A stretch of 64,000 nucleotides of DNA from NCBI GenBank assembly GCA_003116975.1, contig BGKB01000034.1:186001-250000 (forward strand), written 5' to 3'. The notes below the pieces were generated by a model, which ran no database searches, was not told the origin of the DNA, and saw only the letters and a program-made list of their open reading frames with translations. Of this stretch, positions 30,360-39,579 are shown piece after piece. Within the stretch, counting starts at the first letter, position 1. Each line of letters opens with the position of its first letter. Both the position numbers and the translations under genes were made by a program. Source of the DNA: Aurantiochytrium sp. KH105. Lineage: Eukaryota > Sar > Bigyra > Thraustochytrida > Thraustochytriidae.

Positions 30360-33300
30360 TCAACGGGCGGTCCTGATGCGCTCGATGAGCTCCTTGTAAA
30401 AGGCCTCTGCCAAGTACCGGCGACGCTGGAAAGGCATGGACTCTTTCTCCTTGAAGAGATGCTTGGCCGATGCCGGAGCAGCGTCAATGTATGCGGAGAA
30501 ATTGGCAAACCCAGGACGATTCGGATCACTCTCGTGCACGACCAAGATAGGTTTCTCCTCTTGTCGTGCCGTCTCCAGCTCCATGATCACCGCGCCCTCG
30601 AACACCGTCTTGGATAGGAAAAGGACATAGCACCTGGACTCTCGGATGGCTTGCTTCATTTCATCTTCTGCGAGATTGCCCTCGGCCTCCTGGTCGATCC
30701 AGACACGAAGTCCACGGTTCTGAAGCTTTTCCGCCATGAGATTGCAAGCATCGCCTGCATCATACTGGCGATGACTCAGAAAGACGTGGTATTCAAGCCC
30801 AGCAGCCAGCGGGATATTCGCCCTTTCCACAGTCCCCGTGTCCCTTTCATCTTCGGTCAGCGAACCATCCTCGAAAAACGGGTCAAAATCGGCGACAGAA
30901 GCATTGCCAACGCCAACCAACGCGACTGTGGCTGCCGCTGCCTTGCGAGCGTCGACCAATTTCTCGTACTCGACGAGTACGAAAGAGTCGTTGGGTGATT
31001 GCAAACGCAGTTGCCAGGGCAGATCCTTGAAAACAGCGTCACGCGCTCCGAGGAACATGCTAATGAGAGTCTTGAGCGTACTTGCCGGGGCTTCTGTCCC
31101 AGGAACCATGACGAGTCGAATCTGATCGCCCACCTCCTCCAGGGCAAACTCCGACAAACCAAAACGAACGATAGCGTGCCGTCCCGCAAGGCGCGGGGGA
31201 TGACGAAGCACACCCGAATCGCCACTGTGCTTGGCGCAAAGCGAGAGAAGACGTGCAAAGACACCGTCTGGAAGAAAGAACTCGGAAAAGTCCAACACGC
31301 AGGTGAGCCCGCTCTGAACGCTAGCAACGTCTTGTTCGAGTTTGCGGTCCGTCGAGTTCTTGAGCAGACTGCTCACCAAGAAAAGCGCCTCGTTTTGACG
31401 GTTTCTCGGCAGCGACTTTTCGGAGAAGTTCCAGTCTGACATCAGCATGTTGTCATGCATGAACTCCCGCAGGTAGTCGACTTCTTCGTCATCCCACAGA
31501 AACCTCAGCAGACTGAGCGTGGCGATGCCGCGTTCGCGCAGCACCGTAAAGTCTTTTTTGAGACCAGCCTTTTGAAGCTCGCGATTGTATCGCATCTGCT
31601 TGACGTGGATCTCGTCCGCAATTACGCGTGAAAGCTTGTCCAGGAGCCATTGCGGATTCAAGACGACCTTGTTGTGCAAGGTGTCTGTTGCGCGGAGATG
31701 GACGAGCATGCCGAGCTCGTGGAAAAAGCTCAAGAGTTCATCGGTCTGATCACCGGCGTGGTACTTGGTCGCGAGCTCTTGCACTGTATCGAAAGGCACA
31801 TGATCGCAGTCCAGCTTCAGCAGGTCGTCCAACACCTTAAGCCAGCGCAACGAGATCTTTTGCGAGACGGCGTCGAGCGACGACGCGCTGAATTCGACCG
31901 CGGCCCTCAATTCTGAGGCGTGGCCTGGCTCGCGGCTCATGTTGTCGATCGGGAAGAAGCTCAGGTTTTCTGCAGAGTTTGGGACGATGTTTTCGTTTTC
32001 GTCAACAGACAGATTTTCGACGAGGATCTCCTCCACCTTGTTGGCGTCAACTAACGCCTCGTCATAGTGCGTGCCTACCAGAATAATGGGTGCAACTGGC
32101 GCATGCAGCTTGATCGAGTTGAGCCAAAAGGAAAGGTACTTTACGGCTTGGTCTTGCTCATCGAGGAGTTCTTGCATGTCAAAAACGACCATGAAGACCC
32201 CGCCCTCGCGCGTGAGGAAAATATGGTGCAGCGCATAAAACACCTCCTGGCCCGCATAGTCCCAGATCGTAAAGACAATCTTCTGGCCCGACTGCGTCTT
32301 GCCGGCCATGTCCTTGATCTCCGCGTATTTGAACCGCTGCGCCATCTCTGCCTCAGGCACGAGCTCCACCTGTTTCTCTGCGACGAACGGAGCAGCGGGC
32401 TTCTTCGACGGCCGCCGGCGCCCCATGACCCCTGAGACACGGCGTCTGATGCGCTTGGGCAGCGATTGCCGCTTCTTGCTCGCCGCAGCCGCTTGCTCCT
32501 GCGCCAAGCGCAGCGCCGCCACGCGGCACGCCTGGCGCTCAAACCCGCTGTCGAAGTCCTTGCTCTTTTCCCAGGACTCTGCGTCGGTGCGCGTGAGATC
32601 GACGCCCACCGTCGAGACGTGCTCCGCCACGGGCTCCATGCCCAGCAGCGAGCGCACCGTGGACGTCTTGCCGGCGGCGCCCTGGCCGACGACCATGAGC
32701 TTGCAGCGGCCCAGCTCCGCGGGGTCCCCGTTCGCCAGCGCCGCCTGGAGCGCCTCCTCCACCGCCGCACTGGTCGCGGGGCCGCCGAGCACGTCCTCGA
32801 TGGGCCGCACGGCCTCCGTGCCGCCCAGCACGCGCGTCGAGGCGCCCGTCTCCGCGTCCCAGATGCGCACGCTGCTGTCGTAAGATCCGCTCACGATCTC
32901 CGACCCCAAGAGAGAGACCGCCCGCACCGTGTTCGAGTGTCCTTGCAAGACGTGCAGCGCGTCTCCGCTGCGCGCGTCCCAGAGTCTGACCGTGTTGTCG
33001 TAGGACCCGCTCACGATGCGGTCTCCCTCGAGCGCGACAGAGCGCACCGTGTCGGTGTGTCCTTCGAGGACGCGGACGAGCTGGAAGGAAGGCACGGCGT
33101 AGACCCTCACCTTCTCGTCTTGGGACCCGCTCACCATGCGCTGCGCGTCGATCGCGACCGCGTTGACCTCGCCTGTCGCCTCCGTGAGGACGTGGCGTGG
33201 GCCGCCGCTGGCCCGGTCGAAGACGCGCACGGTGTTGTCTTCCAACCCGGCCACGAGCAGGTTCTCGTGGGCGGCAACGCTCCAGACCCACGCCCCGGCG

Positions 33301-33677
33301 TTGATCCTCAAGGTCTCTCGGCCGCTGATCTTGTCCCAGACGCGGACGGTCTGGTCGCCTTGCCCGCCGCCGGAGATGATCTCGTTGCCGTCGAAGATGA
33401 CGCTCAAGACAGTGCCGGTGTGGCCCTGGAGGGCGTGCAGGACGGAGGCGGTGGCCAGGTCAATCAGGAAGAGGCCGCCGTCGTCAGTCCCCACGGCGGC
33501 GAGGTTGCCCTGCACGGCCACAGTGTTGGCCTTTTTGTTGTTGGGCGTCTTCATCTCCAAGACGAGGGCGCCGTCCTTCTTGCTCCATGCTCGTAAGGCG
33601 CAGTCTTGGTAGCTGGCGGCCAGCACGAGGTCGGCGGACTGCGCGACGCCGAGCACCCAGCCTTGGATGCGGCCCAT
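30360..33677 (-). CDS. WD40-Roc-COR-TIR protein (ROCO family with C-terminal TIR)
   Basis: The protein has 1105 residues in one exon, starting MGRIQGWVLGVAQ. Residues 1-300 form about seven WD40 blades (RIVSGSYDNTVRLWDARSGD and kin). A Roc GTPase follows: P-loop GQGAAGKTS at about 329-337, Thr in STVGVDLT, IWDYAGQE at about 472 and GTHYD as specificity motif. About 80 extra, partly very basic residues (KRIRRRVSGVMGRRRPSKKP) lie between switch I and DYAGQE. A COR domain spans about 600-900 (VVLNPQWLLDKLSRVI). The C-terminus (about 960-1105) is a TIR domain: YHVFLSHRQYDAGDACNLM, LRVWIDQ, and a Glu in VIMELETA, about 70 residues into the domain, at the NADase catalytic position. ROCO proteins are dimeric signalling GTPases. 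The TIR suggests NAD cleavage or adaptor signalling in stress or defence, which is inference. Confidence 0.9.
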   Translation of the reverse strand: MGRIQGWVLGVAQSADLVLAASYQDCALRAWSKKDGALVLEMKTPNNKKANTVAVQGNLAAVGTDDGGLFLIDLATASVLHALQGHTGTVLSVIFDGNEIISGGGQGDQTVRVWDKISGRETLRINAGAWVWSVAAHENLLVAGLEDNTVRVFDRASGGPRHVLTEATGEVNAVAIDAQRMVSGSQDEKVRVYAVPSFQLVRVLEGHTDTVRSVALEGDRIVSGSYDNTVRLWDARSGDALHVLQGHSNTVRAVSLLGSEIVSGSYDSSVRIWDAETGASTRVLGGTEAVRPIEDVLGGPATSAAVEEALQAALANGDPAELGRCKLMVVGQGAAGKTSTVRSLLGMEPVAEHVSTVGVDLTRTDAESWEKSKDFDSGFERQACRVAALRLAQEQAAAASKKRQSLPKRIRRRVSGVMGRRRPSKKPAAPFVAEKQVELVPEAEMAQRFKYAEIKDMAGKTQSGQKIVFTIWDYAGQEVFYALHHIFLTREGGVFMVVFDMQELLDEQDQAVKYLSFWLNSIKLHAPVAPIILVGTHYDEALVDANKVEEILVENLSVDENENIVPNSAENLSFFPIDNMSREPGHASELRAAVEFSASSLDAVSQKISLRWLKVLDDLLKLDCDHVPFDTVQELATKYHAGDQTDELLSFFHELGMLVHLRATDTLHNKVVLNPQWLLDKLSRVIADEIHVKQMRYNRELQKAGLKKDFTVLRERGIATLSLLRFLWDDEEVDYLREFMHDNMLMSDWNFSEKSLPRNRQNEALFLVSSLLKNSTDRKLEQDVASVQSGLTCVLDFSEFFLPDGVFARLLSLCAKHSGDSGVLRHPPRLAGRHAIVRFGLSEFALEEVGDQIRLVMVPGTEAPASTLKTLISMFLGARDAVFKDLPWQLRLQSPNDSFVLVEYEKLVDARKAAAATVALVGVGNASVADFDPFFEDGSLTEDERDTGTVERANIPLAAGLEYHVFLSHRQYDAGDACNLMAEKLQNRGLRVWIDQEAEGNLAEDEMKQAIRESRCYVLFLSKTVFEGAVIMELETARQEEKPILVVHESDPNRPGFANFSAYIDAAPASAKHLFKEKESMPFQRRRYLAEAFYKELIERIRTAR

Positions 33678-35084
33678 GGCGGCGGCGGCGAGGGGAGCGA
33701 GGGCGGGCGGGCAAGCGGCGCGAAGAGGCGGCGCGAGCGACTGCGGCTGTGCAAGGAGAGGGAGGGAGCGGGACGAGAGAAAGGGGGAGCAAGAGCGGAG
33801 AGAGTTTTCGCGCCGCGTTGCGCTACGCTACGTCGCGCGCGGTTCGACCCGCGTATTGCCTCGTTCACGTTTTGTTTGCTCTTCTGCTGCACGCGCCAAG
33901 GCGGTTCTCCTGCGGCTGCCTTGCGCCGTCCTCGCGGAGCTAGCTGTGCAGGGCTGGCTGGACCGCCAAAATTGGACATTGGCCGCTGCCGTGCGTCCCC
34001 GCAGTTGACGCAGATCTTATTTCATTTTATTTTATTTTATTTTATTTTATTTTATGTATAAATCTTATGTCTCGTCTGGTCTCGTCTCGCCCCGGCAGTC
34101 CACTCCGCCATGCTCAGGTTTGCTCTGCTCTAGTCTGCTCAGCTCTGATCACCTGCTCTGCGGTCTAGGCTGGCGCTCCGCGCCGCGCCGCGGTGCTGGC
34201 GCTGGCGCTGGCGCTAGCGCTGCATCTACGAATCTCTTCCGGCGCGGAGGACCCGCAGTAGCTGCTGATGCTGGGCAACGGTGACCGAGCTAGAGCTAGA
34301 CCCGCAGCAAGCAGAGAGGCTAGCGAGCGAGCTTGCGAGAAAGCGAGCGCAAATATCTTGGCGATGAGCGCGAAAGGTGGATGCTGCAACCGGAGATGTG
34401 CATCATGGTGTGCTACTTTCGTTTTACGCTGCAAGATCGACGGAGGATAGGAATGCCAATCTCGCGCGGGGTCATCATCGGCCAAGTCACAATTCTGAAA
34501 ATCAATTTGCTGGCGCGGAATGTCTTCCTACATGGAGTGGAGCTTCCGGGCCGCGCGCTCGTTCGTACCGTAGTCGTCAGCTGATCGCACCTGACCGCAA
34601 CTGCGATGCGGCCAAAATACTGGGGGCGGCGCGACGGCCGCGCCAACAAAATCCATTCTCAGGCGGCTCGGAAGATCGAGCGCCGCGTCATGTCATCGTC
34701 CATCTTCACTTTTCTTGTTTTTGCCCTTCAAGTTCCACGACGTTTTCCCTTTCTTTTTCTTTTTCGCTTCATCGCAAGCAAGAGCACCTTCAACACAGCA
34801 GCAGCTTCCACGGCACGCATACCTTTCTCGAGGCGCCGCGGCTCTCTCCGTGCGCGACGTTCCCTTCCCACCCAACAGCACCTTTCCAAATCTCCTAAGC
34901 GACCTATTCTCTCTTTAAAGTCCCTTTCCCTCTTCTCGCTTTCCTTCCCTTTATCCATCCTGCCCCCCTCCTTCACCTTCTCCCCCACCCATATTTCGCC
35001 CCTTTCGTAGGGAGTACATTCTGAGTCCTCTCTTCCTCACAAATAAAACCGGAATAATAAAAAATACATTACGTATGCATAGAA
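33678..35084. other. Long intergenic region, no convincing gene
   Basis: About 1.4 kb upstream of the WD40-Roc-COR-TIR gene. It holds the promoter of that gene, the TTTTA tract at 34021-34055, a GCTGGC run at about 34194-34220 and a T/C-rich stretch at 34715-35000. The open frames in it are low complexity and unrecognised. Confidence 0.5.
34021..34055. repeat. (TTTTA)n pentanucleotide microsatellite
   Basis: About seven TTTTA units run in tandem, an AT-rich island in otherwise GC-rich DNA. Confidence 0.92.
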
Positions 35085-35198
35085 ATGTCTCTGCGTCCGG
35101 TGCTGCGAGGGCGGCTGCAGCGCGCGCTGCCGCAGAGCGCGGCGGAGACCTTCACGCAGAGCGGCATCGAAGACGACCGCGCGGAGACCTTCGTGAGC
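35085..35198 (+). CDS. Possible first exon of a small unrecognised gene
   Basis: From the ATG at 35085 the frame reads MSLRPVLRGRLQRALPQSAA and on to ETFVS, then meets GTAAGT, a perfect donor site, at 35199. The leader is Arg-rich with no acidic residues, like a mitochondrial presequence. A candidate second exon after the AG at about 35346 would continue DAEEDVLELAAAGDEPA and stop near 35504, but that acceptor lacks a pyrimidine tract. The exon could instead be a non-coding leader of the gene at 35690. Confidence 0.28.
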
Positions 35199-35689
35199 GT
35201 AAGTAGACAGCGCATGACCGGCCCGCCGCGTCCGGCTTCGCGGGCGCGCCGGCCGCCCCCTCCCCTCCCGTGCCCCTCCCCTCGCCCCGCCGGGAGCGGC
35301 CAGCGAGGCGCGCGGGGATGACGGCGAGCACGAGGAGATGAAAGGACGCCGAGGAGGACGTCCTCGAGCTCGCGGCCGCCGGAGACGAGCCCGCGCGGAA
35401 AAGGGGCAGGGACGGAGGGAGGGCGGGAGGGAGGGAAAAGACCTGCGTGCGGGCGGCTACGCTGGCCGCGCCGAGGATGGCTTGGGGTGGGATGCGAAGC
35501 TAGAGTGTGTTAGGTTTTATATGGCAGCCGGGCGCAATTTGGAGGAACGGTGGAGGCGGATACGGGCGAGCGGGGGGAACATATCGCGGCCCTTTTTCGT
35601 GCAAGACGTGTGACGACTGACGACGACGATGATGCGGACGCTCACGTGATGCATTAGTAAATAAAAAACAGAAAAACAAACAAAGCAAA
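35199..35689. other. GC-rich stretch between possible exon and small membrane-protein gene
   Basis: It holds a possible second exon (about 35347-35506) of the preceding candidate and the 5' flank of the 73-residue gene. Nothing in it is recognisable. Confidence 0.4.
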
Positions 35690-36011
35690 ATGCCTGTCGG
35701 CGCCTGGTCCCGGATGCTTGCGGCCTCCCAGCCTGTGGCGGAGGTCAACGTTGCCGAGTACGCCCCCGGCATCGTCAAGTTCGCCAAGTCTCTTGGCCCC
35801 CGTGGTAAGTAAACTCGTGGATCTCGGCGATACGAGTAATCTCTGAAGAAATGCAAAAAGTAAAAATCTGACGTGAGAACTCGCTCGAATGAAACGCTAC
35901 GCAGTGCCCTTCCTCGTGACCGGCGCCCTCGGTGGTGCCTGGCTCGTGTGGCCGGCCCTTACGCCCGAGTTCAAGGGCCGCTGGGGCCTTGGCCCCAAGG
36001 TCGAGGAGTAA
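35690..36011 (+). CDS. Small 73-residue protein with one membrane segment, two exons
   Basis: Exons 35690-35804 and 35905-36011 join in phase 1 to give 73 residues beginning MPVGAWSRMLAASQP and ending GLGPKVEE. Splicing creates GPRVPFLVTGALGGAWLVWP, one hydrophobic span preceded by a basic/amphipathic helix (PGIVKFAKSLGPR) and followed by a short charged tail. Codons are strongly G/C-ending (GTC, GGC, CTC), which suggests high expression. This build resembles small supernumerary subunits of mitochondrial respiratory or ATP-synthase complexes, but I do not recognise the family, so function is unassigned. Confidence 0.78.
35805..35904 (+). other. Intron of the 73-residue gene (phase 1)
   Basis: The donor is GTAAGT after CCCCGTG and the acceptor is GCTACGCAG. 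The 100-base length equals that of mevalonate kinase intron 2. Confidence 0.85.
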
Positions 36012-36478
36012 ACTCTTTTTTCCGTCCATCCACCCCCTTTTGATCCCCCAAAGATAGTGACTGGTTGTTGATCAATCAAAAAAAGAGTAAACACATTTGA
36101 CATTGTCTCGTGCATGCCCATCGTTTATTCTGCATTTGTCCTGATAACTCCTTCGCTATCTTGACAATAATCTGAACCAACCTTGCAACCTTGCAACGTT
36201 CCATTTTCCATTCAGACCAAAGTCATTCAGTCATTCACATGTCAGTCATTCAGTCATTTACGTTAGCTGGTTGGAAAGGAGAAGCTCAAACCGTTTCATC
36301 ACATCTTTTTATAAAGCAATGAGCTCTTCTTTCCTGTTTTTGAACTTGAAATCGCAGCGCGACGCGGCACAAGGAAGAATGAAAAGTGGCGACCACAACA
36401 TGAGAAAGACGATCCTTAGGAATATGCTCTCATCATCTCAGCTAGCCCTCGCCCACCCTCCATTCCCTTCTCGACCGT
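36012..36478. other. Convergent intergenic region, no gene
   Basis: AT-richer 3' flanks of the small gene and LRRC49. It contains a CAGTCATT direct repeat (36221-36260). Confidence 0.6.
36221..36260. repeat. (CAGTCATT)n short direct repeat
   Basis: Five AGTCATT words occur in about 40 bases, interrupted by CACATGT. Confidence 0.8.
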
Positions 36479-39358
36479 TCAATTCTGGGATGAAGAGGGT
36501 CGCCCCGATCGCTTCTGCTCAGTCTCGTTCCGCAGACCCTGCAAAGTACGATCCCAGTAGTCGCCACCCGAAAGAGAAAGTTTTGCCTCGCGATCCGCTT
36601 CCTCGAGACTGTGCGCATATATCATGTCAAAGGCAGTCTGGAACTCAAGCTCCTCGCTCACGCGAGTCTTGACGCGCTCAATCAAGTTCTGCGCAGCTCT
36701 AGTCGCGGTTCGTGAGGCTGCTCGCCGTGCACGCATCGGCTCAAGCGATACCAAATCTCCTCTTGCAGGTGGCATTGTTTGCACCAGAGGACCCAAAAGT
36801 CGCGTAGCGGCCTCGCGCTCCCCGGGCGTAACCACAACGCCATCGAGAACACTCACCGTTGGCAAATGGAAAATGAGCCAAGGCCTGTAAAATTGCAAAC
36901 GCACAATCGTACACGCCTTAATCGCCAGCGAAGCCACGCTTGCCGGAAGAGCCGAGGCGAGCGCCGCAAGGTCCCACAACGACTCCACGCGCGGATTTAG
37001 CAGGATGACTCGCGTCACCTGCGGAAGCAAACTTGGCAAAGCTCGCTGCAAGAGGTCGTCCAAGGTGCACTGCTGCAACTCGACAGCTGTGACGTCGCGC
37101 ATGACATCGGCATCGCGAAGTGGACCAAATGCGCGCCCGTAGATTCGCATCACCGTGCACGGACCGCTCGTGTCGACCTCGTAATACCCCTTGCGCCGTT
37201 CCGCCTCGGTCAATTGCTGCTCAAGTAAATCAATCTGAAGCGCCGAAATGAACTCGGCATCGGTGATCTTCGCGCGCAAGCTCGTCCAACGCTGAAGAGG
37301 GTCCTCGCTAGTGTCCGTGCTGTCAGCACTTGGAGTTTCCTTGCACAGAAAATCGGTTGCGAAGCGAACGTTCATGGCTGACTCTCTCGTAAGTCTAACC
37401 TTGCTGCTATGCTCTTGCGCGGATGCGCGAGACGATCCACGAGCAGAGCTCGGTGCCAAATTCGTCGCATTCGAACCTTTCGAACCATGCTGCCCCGCGC
37501 CCGATAAAGATGATCGCGCATTCTCACCTGCGCGTGATGTTCCCTTACTAACTGAGGCTGTCAAAGACCGCGAGGCATGCGGGGAAGAGCTCGTCTTTGC
37601 GGAGTTTCGCTCCGACGCCTGCACCGGGAGAAGGTCCAGCACGTGCAAATGTGGAAGGTGTCGTAAAAGCTCGCGCCGATAATCTTGCATACTTTCGCCC
37701 AAAGTCCGCATGACGCCGTCGTTGCCGTCAAGCGTGAGCTCTGTGAGATTTTTGCACTTGAGCACCGGCTGCACAGCGTCGCCGCTCGGAAACGCATTGT
37801 TGGATAGGAACAAATGCTGAAGTGCTGGCATCGCACACACCCCTGGAACGCTCTCGATTGCGTTGCGGCGCGCATTGAGCTCTGTGAGTGACCGCAGACC
37901 TCGGACATCGGGCGCGCGAATCTCCGTAATCTTGTTCCCCGCGACATTGAGCACGCGAAGCGAGGCCAGCGAGCCAATCTCCTCCAAGGAGACCAGCTCG
38001 TTGGCATGCAAGTCAAGGACGTCGAGGTGCCGAGTCGCACTGAGCGCCCCGTTTAGTCGTTTGATGCGGTTTCTGCCCATCATGAGCACGCGAAGCATCG
38101 GCACACCATCGAGGGGTCCAATGTCTGTGATGCGGTTGTCGTAGAGGTCCAGGAAAACGAGATTATTCAGACGAAGGTTCGACATGAGCCCGAGCTTGTT
38201 ATGCTGCAGGTTCAAAAGCCGGAGACGGGGCTCGTTTTCGATGATTGGAATTACCTCGAGACCGCGACGATCGAGATTCATGCGTTCGGGACTCTTTTGG
38301 CGCGCAGCTTTCGTCCGATGTACAATTGGGATACCTGCTTCCGTCTCATCGGTGAACGACACTCCATCATGCAAAGCAGTTGCAGTTTTTCCCGAGGACG
38401 TTTTCGGTGATACCGTATTTGCAGACGTCGTTTCTTGCACGCGCGGTTGCGTCATTGATGACACAGTCGGTCCTGTCAGATGCATCGCAGACACGACTTG
38501 CCTCGGCCTCGCGCCGCCGTCAGTGGGCATGGCAAAGTATCGGCCCGTAGACCAGCTCGGCGCTCCTGTAGGCATTTCACGTCCATGCGCAAAGGAGGTG
38601 GCGTTTCCCCGCGAGGCTGCCACGGCGCTCTTGGGGCGCTTCGCGCCTTCTCTACGTGTCGAGGTCGAAGAGGGTTTAAGTTTACCTTGCGACCCTGTCC
38701 AAATACAACTCTGTTCTCGCTCGGCGTCATCTCCAGAGCCGCCTGCGCGGACACGGACACCCTGCGACATGCCAACATATTTGCCGCCACTGCTGTTGCT
38801 GCTGCTGTTGCCACCATTATTATTATGATGATTGTTGTTGTTGTTCTTATTGTCGGGATCGTAGCTGTCGCTACTGTCGTGCCTGGTGACATCTTGTTGC
38901 GCGTACGCTGCGAGCCCGAGGCCATGGCCGAGGTAGCCCTGTGCGCCGCCACCGCCAGCGCCGCCGTTTCTTCCCGTCGCAGACGCAGACAGGGGCCTCC
39001 GCGCACGCTGCAGCGACGCGTGCGCCGCGCCCACCGCATTGGAGGGCGTCACCGTAGCAATGGCCGCCGCATGCCGCGCAGGCTGCCCGGCCTCGCGTCG
39101 CAGCTTCCTGGCCTCGGAGAAGTCGCTCAGCAGCAGCCTCGTGCGCTCGTGAAACTTGGCGTCCATGCCATCCAAATACCTGGAGAGACCCACGCCGTCA
39201 GCCTTGCGCGAGACGGGGCGGCCAAGGAGAACTGGGCGCCCGGACGCCCCCGCCGCGACCCCCCGCGAGACGTCCCACCGCGCAAGAACTCGGCGCGTTG
39301 CCGATTTAGACACGAACGGTGCAGTCAGTGTTGCAGCAGGTCTAACGTATGTGGACAC
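36479..39358 (-). CDS. LRRC49: LRRC49-like leucine-rich repeat protein (tubulin polyglutamylase complex)
   Basis: The protein has 959 residues. Residues 1-355 are Ser/Gly/Asn-rich and disordered, including an Asn run from AAC/AAT codons. A block of SDS22-type LRRs occupies about 355-570 and opens with PERMNLDRRGLEVIPIIENE followed by RLLNLQHNKL. That opening is the distinctive start of LRRC49, ahead of repeats such as LVFLDLYDNRITDIGPL and LDVLDLHANELVSLEEI. The C-terminal part contains further helical segments and ends with a basic tail. LRRC49 is a subunit of the tubulin polyglutamylase complex and associates with microtubules and cilia. It fits with the other flagellar genes here. Long disordered flanks make it larger than vertebrate LRRC49. 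Confidence 0.85.
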   Translation of the reverse strand: MSTYVRPAATLTAPFVSKSATRRVLARWDVSRGVAAGASGRPVLLGRPVSRKADGVGLSRYLDGMDAKFHERTRLLLSDFSEARKLRREAGQPARHAAAIATVTPSNAVGAAHASLQRARRPLSASATGRNGGAGGGGAQGYLGHGLGLAAYAQQDVTRHDSSDSYDPDNKNNNNNHHNNNGGNSSSNSSGGKYVGMSQGVRVRAGGSGDDAEREQSCIWTGSQGKLKPSSTSTRREGAKRPKSAVAASRGNATSFAHGREMPTGAPSWSTGRYFAMPTDGGARPRQVVSAMHLTGPTVSSMTQPRVQETTSANTVSPKTSSGKTATALHDGVSFTDETEAGIPIVHRTKAARQKSPERMNLDRRGLEVIPIIENEPRLRLLNLQHNKLGLMSNLRLNNLVFLDLYDNRITDIGPLDGVPMLRVLMMGRNRIKRLNGALSATRHLDVLDLHANELVSLEEIGSLASLRVLNVAGNKITEIRAPDVRGLRSLTELNARRNAIESVPGVCAMPALQHLFLSNNAFPSGDAVQPVLKCKNLTELTLDGNDGVMRTLGESMQDYRRELLRHLPHLHVLDLLPVQASERNSAKTSSSPHASRSLTASVSKGTSRAGENARSSLSGAGQHGSKGSNATNLAPSSARGSSRASAQEHSSKVRLTRESAMNVRFATDFLCKETPSADSTDTSEDPLQRWTSLRAKITDAEFISALQIDLLEQQLTEAERRKGYYEVDTSGPCTVMRIYGRAFGPLRDADVMRDVTAVELQQCTLDDLLQRALPSLLPQVTRVILLNPRVESLWDLAALASALPASVASLAIKACTIVRLQFYRPWLIFHLPTVSVLDGVVVTPGEREAATRLLGPLVQTMPPARGDLVSLEPMRARRAASRTATRAAQNLIERVKTRVSEELEFQTAFDMIYAHSLEEADREAKLSLSGGDYWDRTLQGLRNETEQKRSGRPSSSQN

Positions 39359-39579
39359 ATGTCAAGTGTCCTAAAGAATGATCAGGCGTCATCTTGCGTG
39401 AAGACTTTCTTTTGCGAGCAAGGGCATTGCTTTCAGTCACAATACATTTTCCTGACGCAGCTTCCTGCATTGTTTGCTGAAAGCAAAAGCTACAAGTTCA
39501 TGAACAACTGCAAAAAAGGGTAAAATGTTGAAGTACAGGTAACAACCAATCCACCAAAGACGTGGTGGTCACGGTAGGC
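39359..39579. other. Short intergenic spacer
   Basis: It holds the promoter of LRRC49 and the 3' flank of the PPR gene, both transcribed leftward. No feature stands out. Confidence 0.5.

Noticed and set aside
32466..33596. 376-codon plus-strand frame
   Set aside because: Exact antisense shadow of the WD40 repeats; its Arg/His/Val richness mirrors the repeat codons.
38480..39523. 347-codon plus-strand frame
   Set aside because: Antisense shadow of the LRRC49 N-terminus; low complexity.
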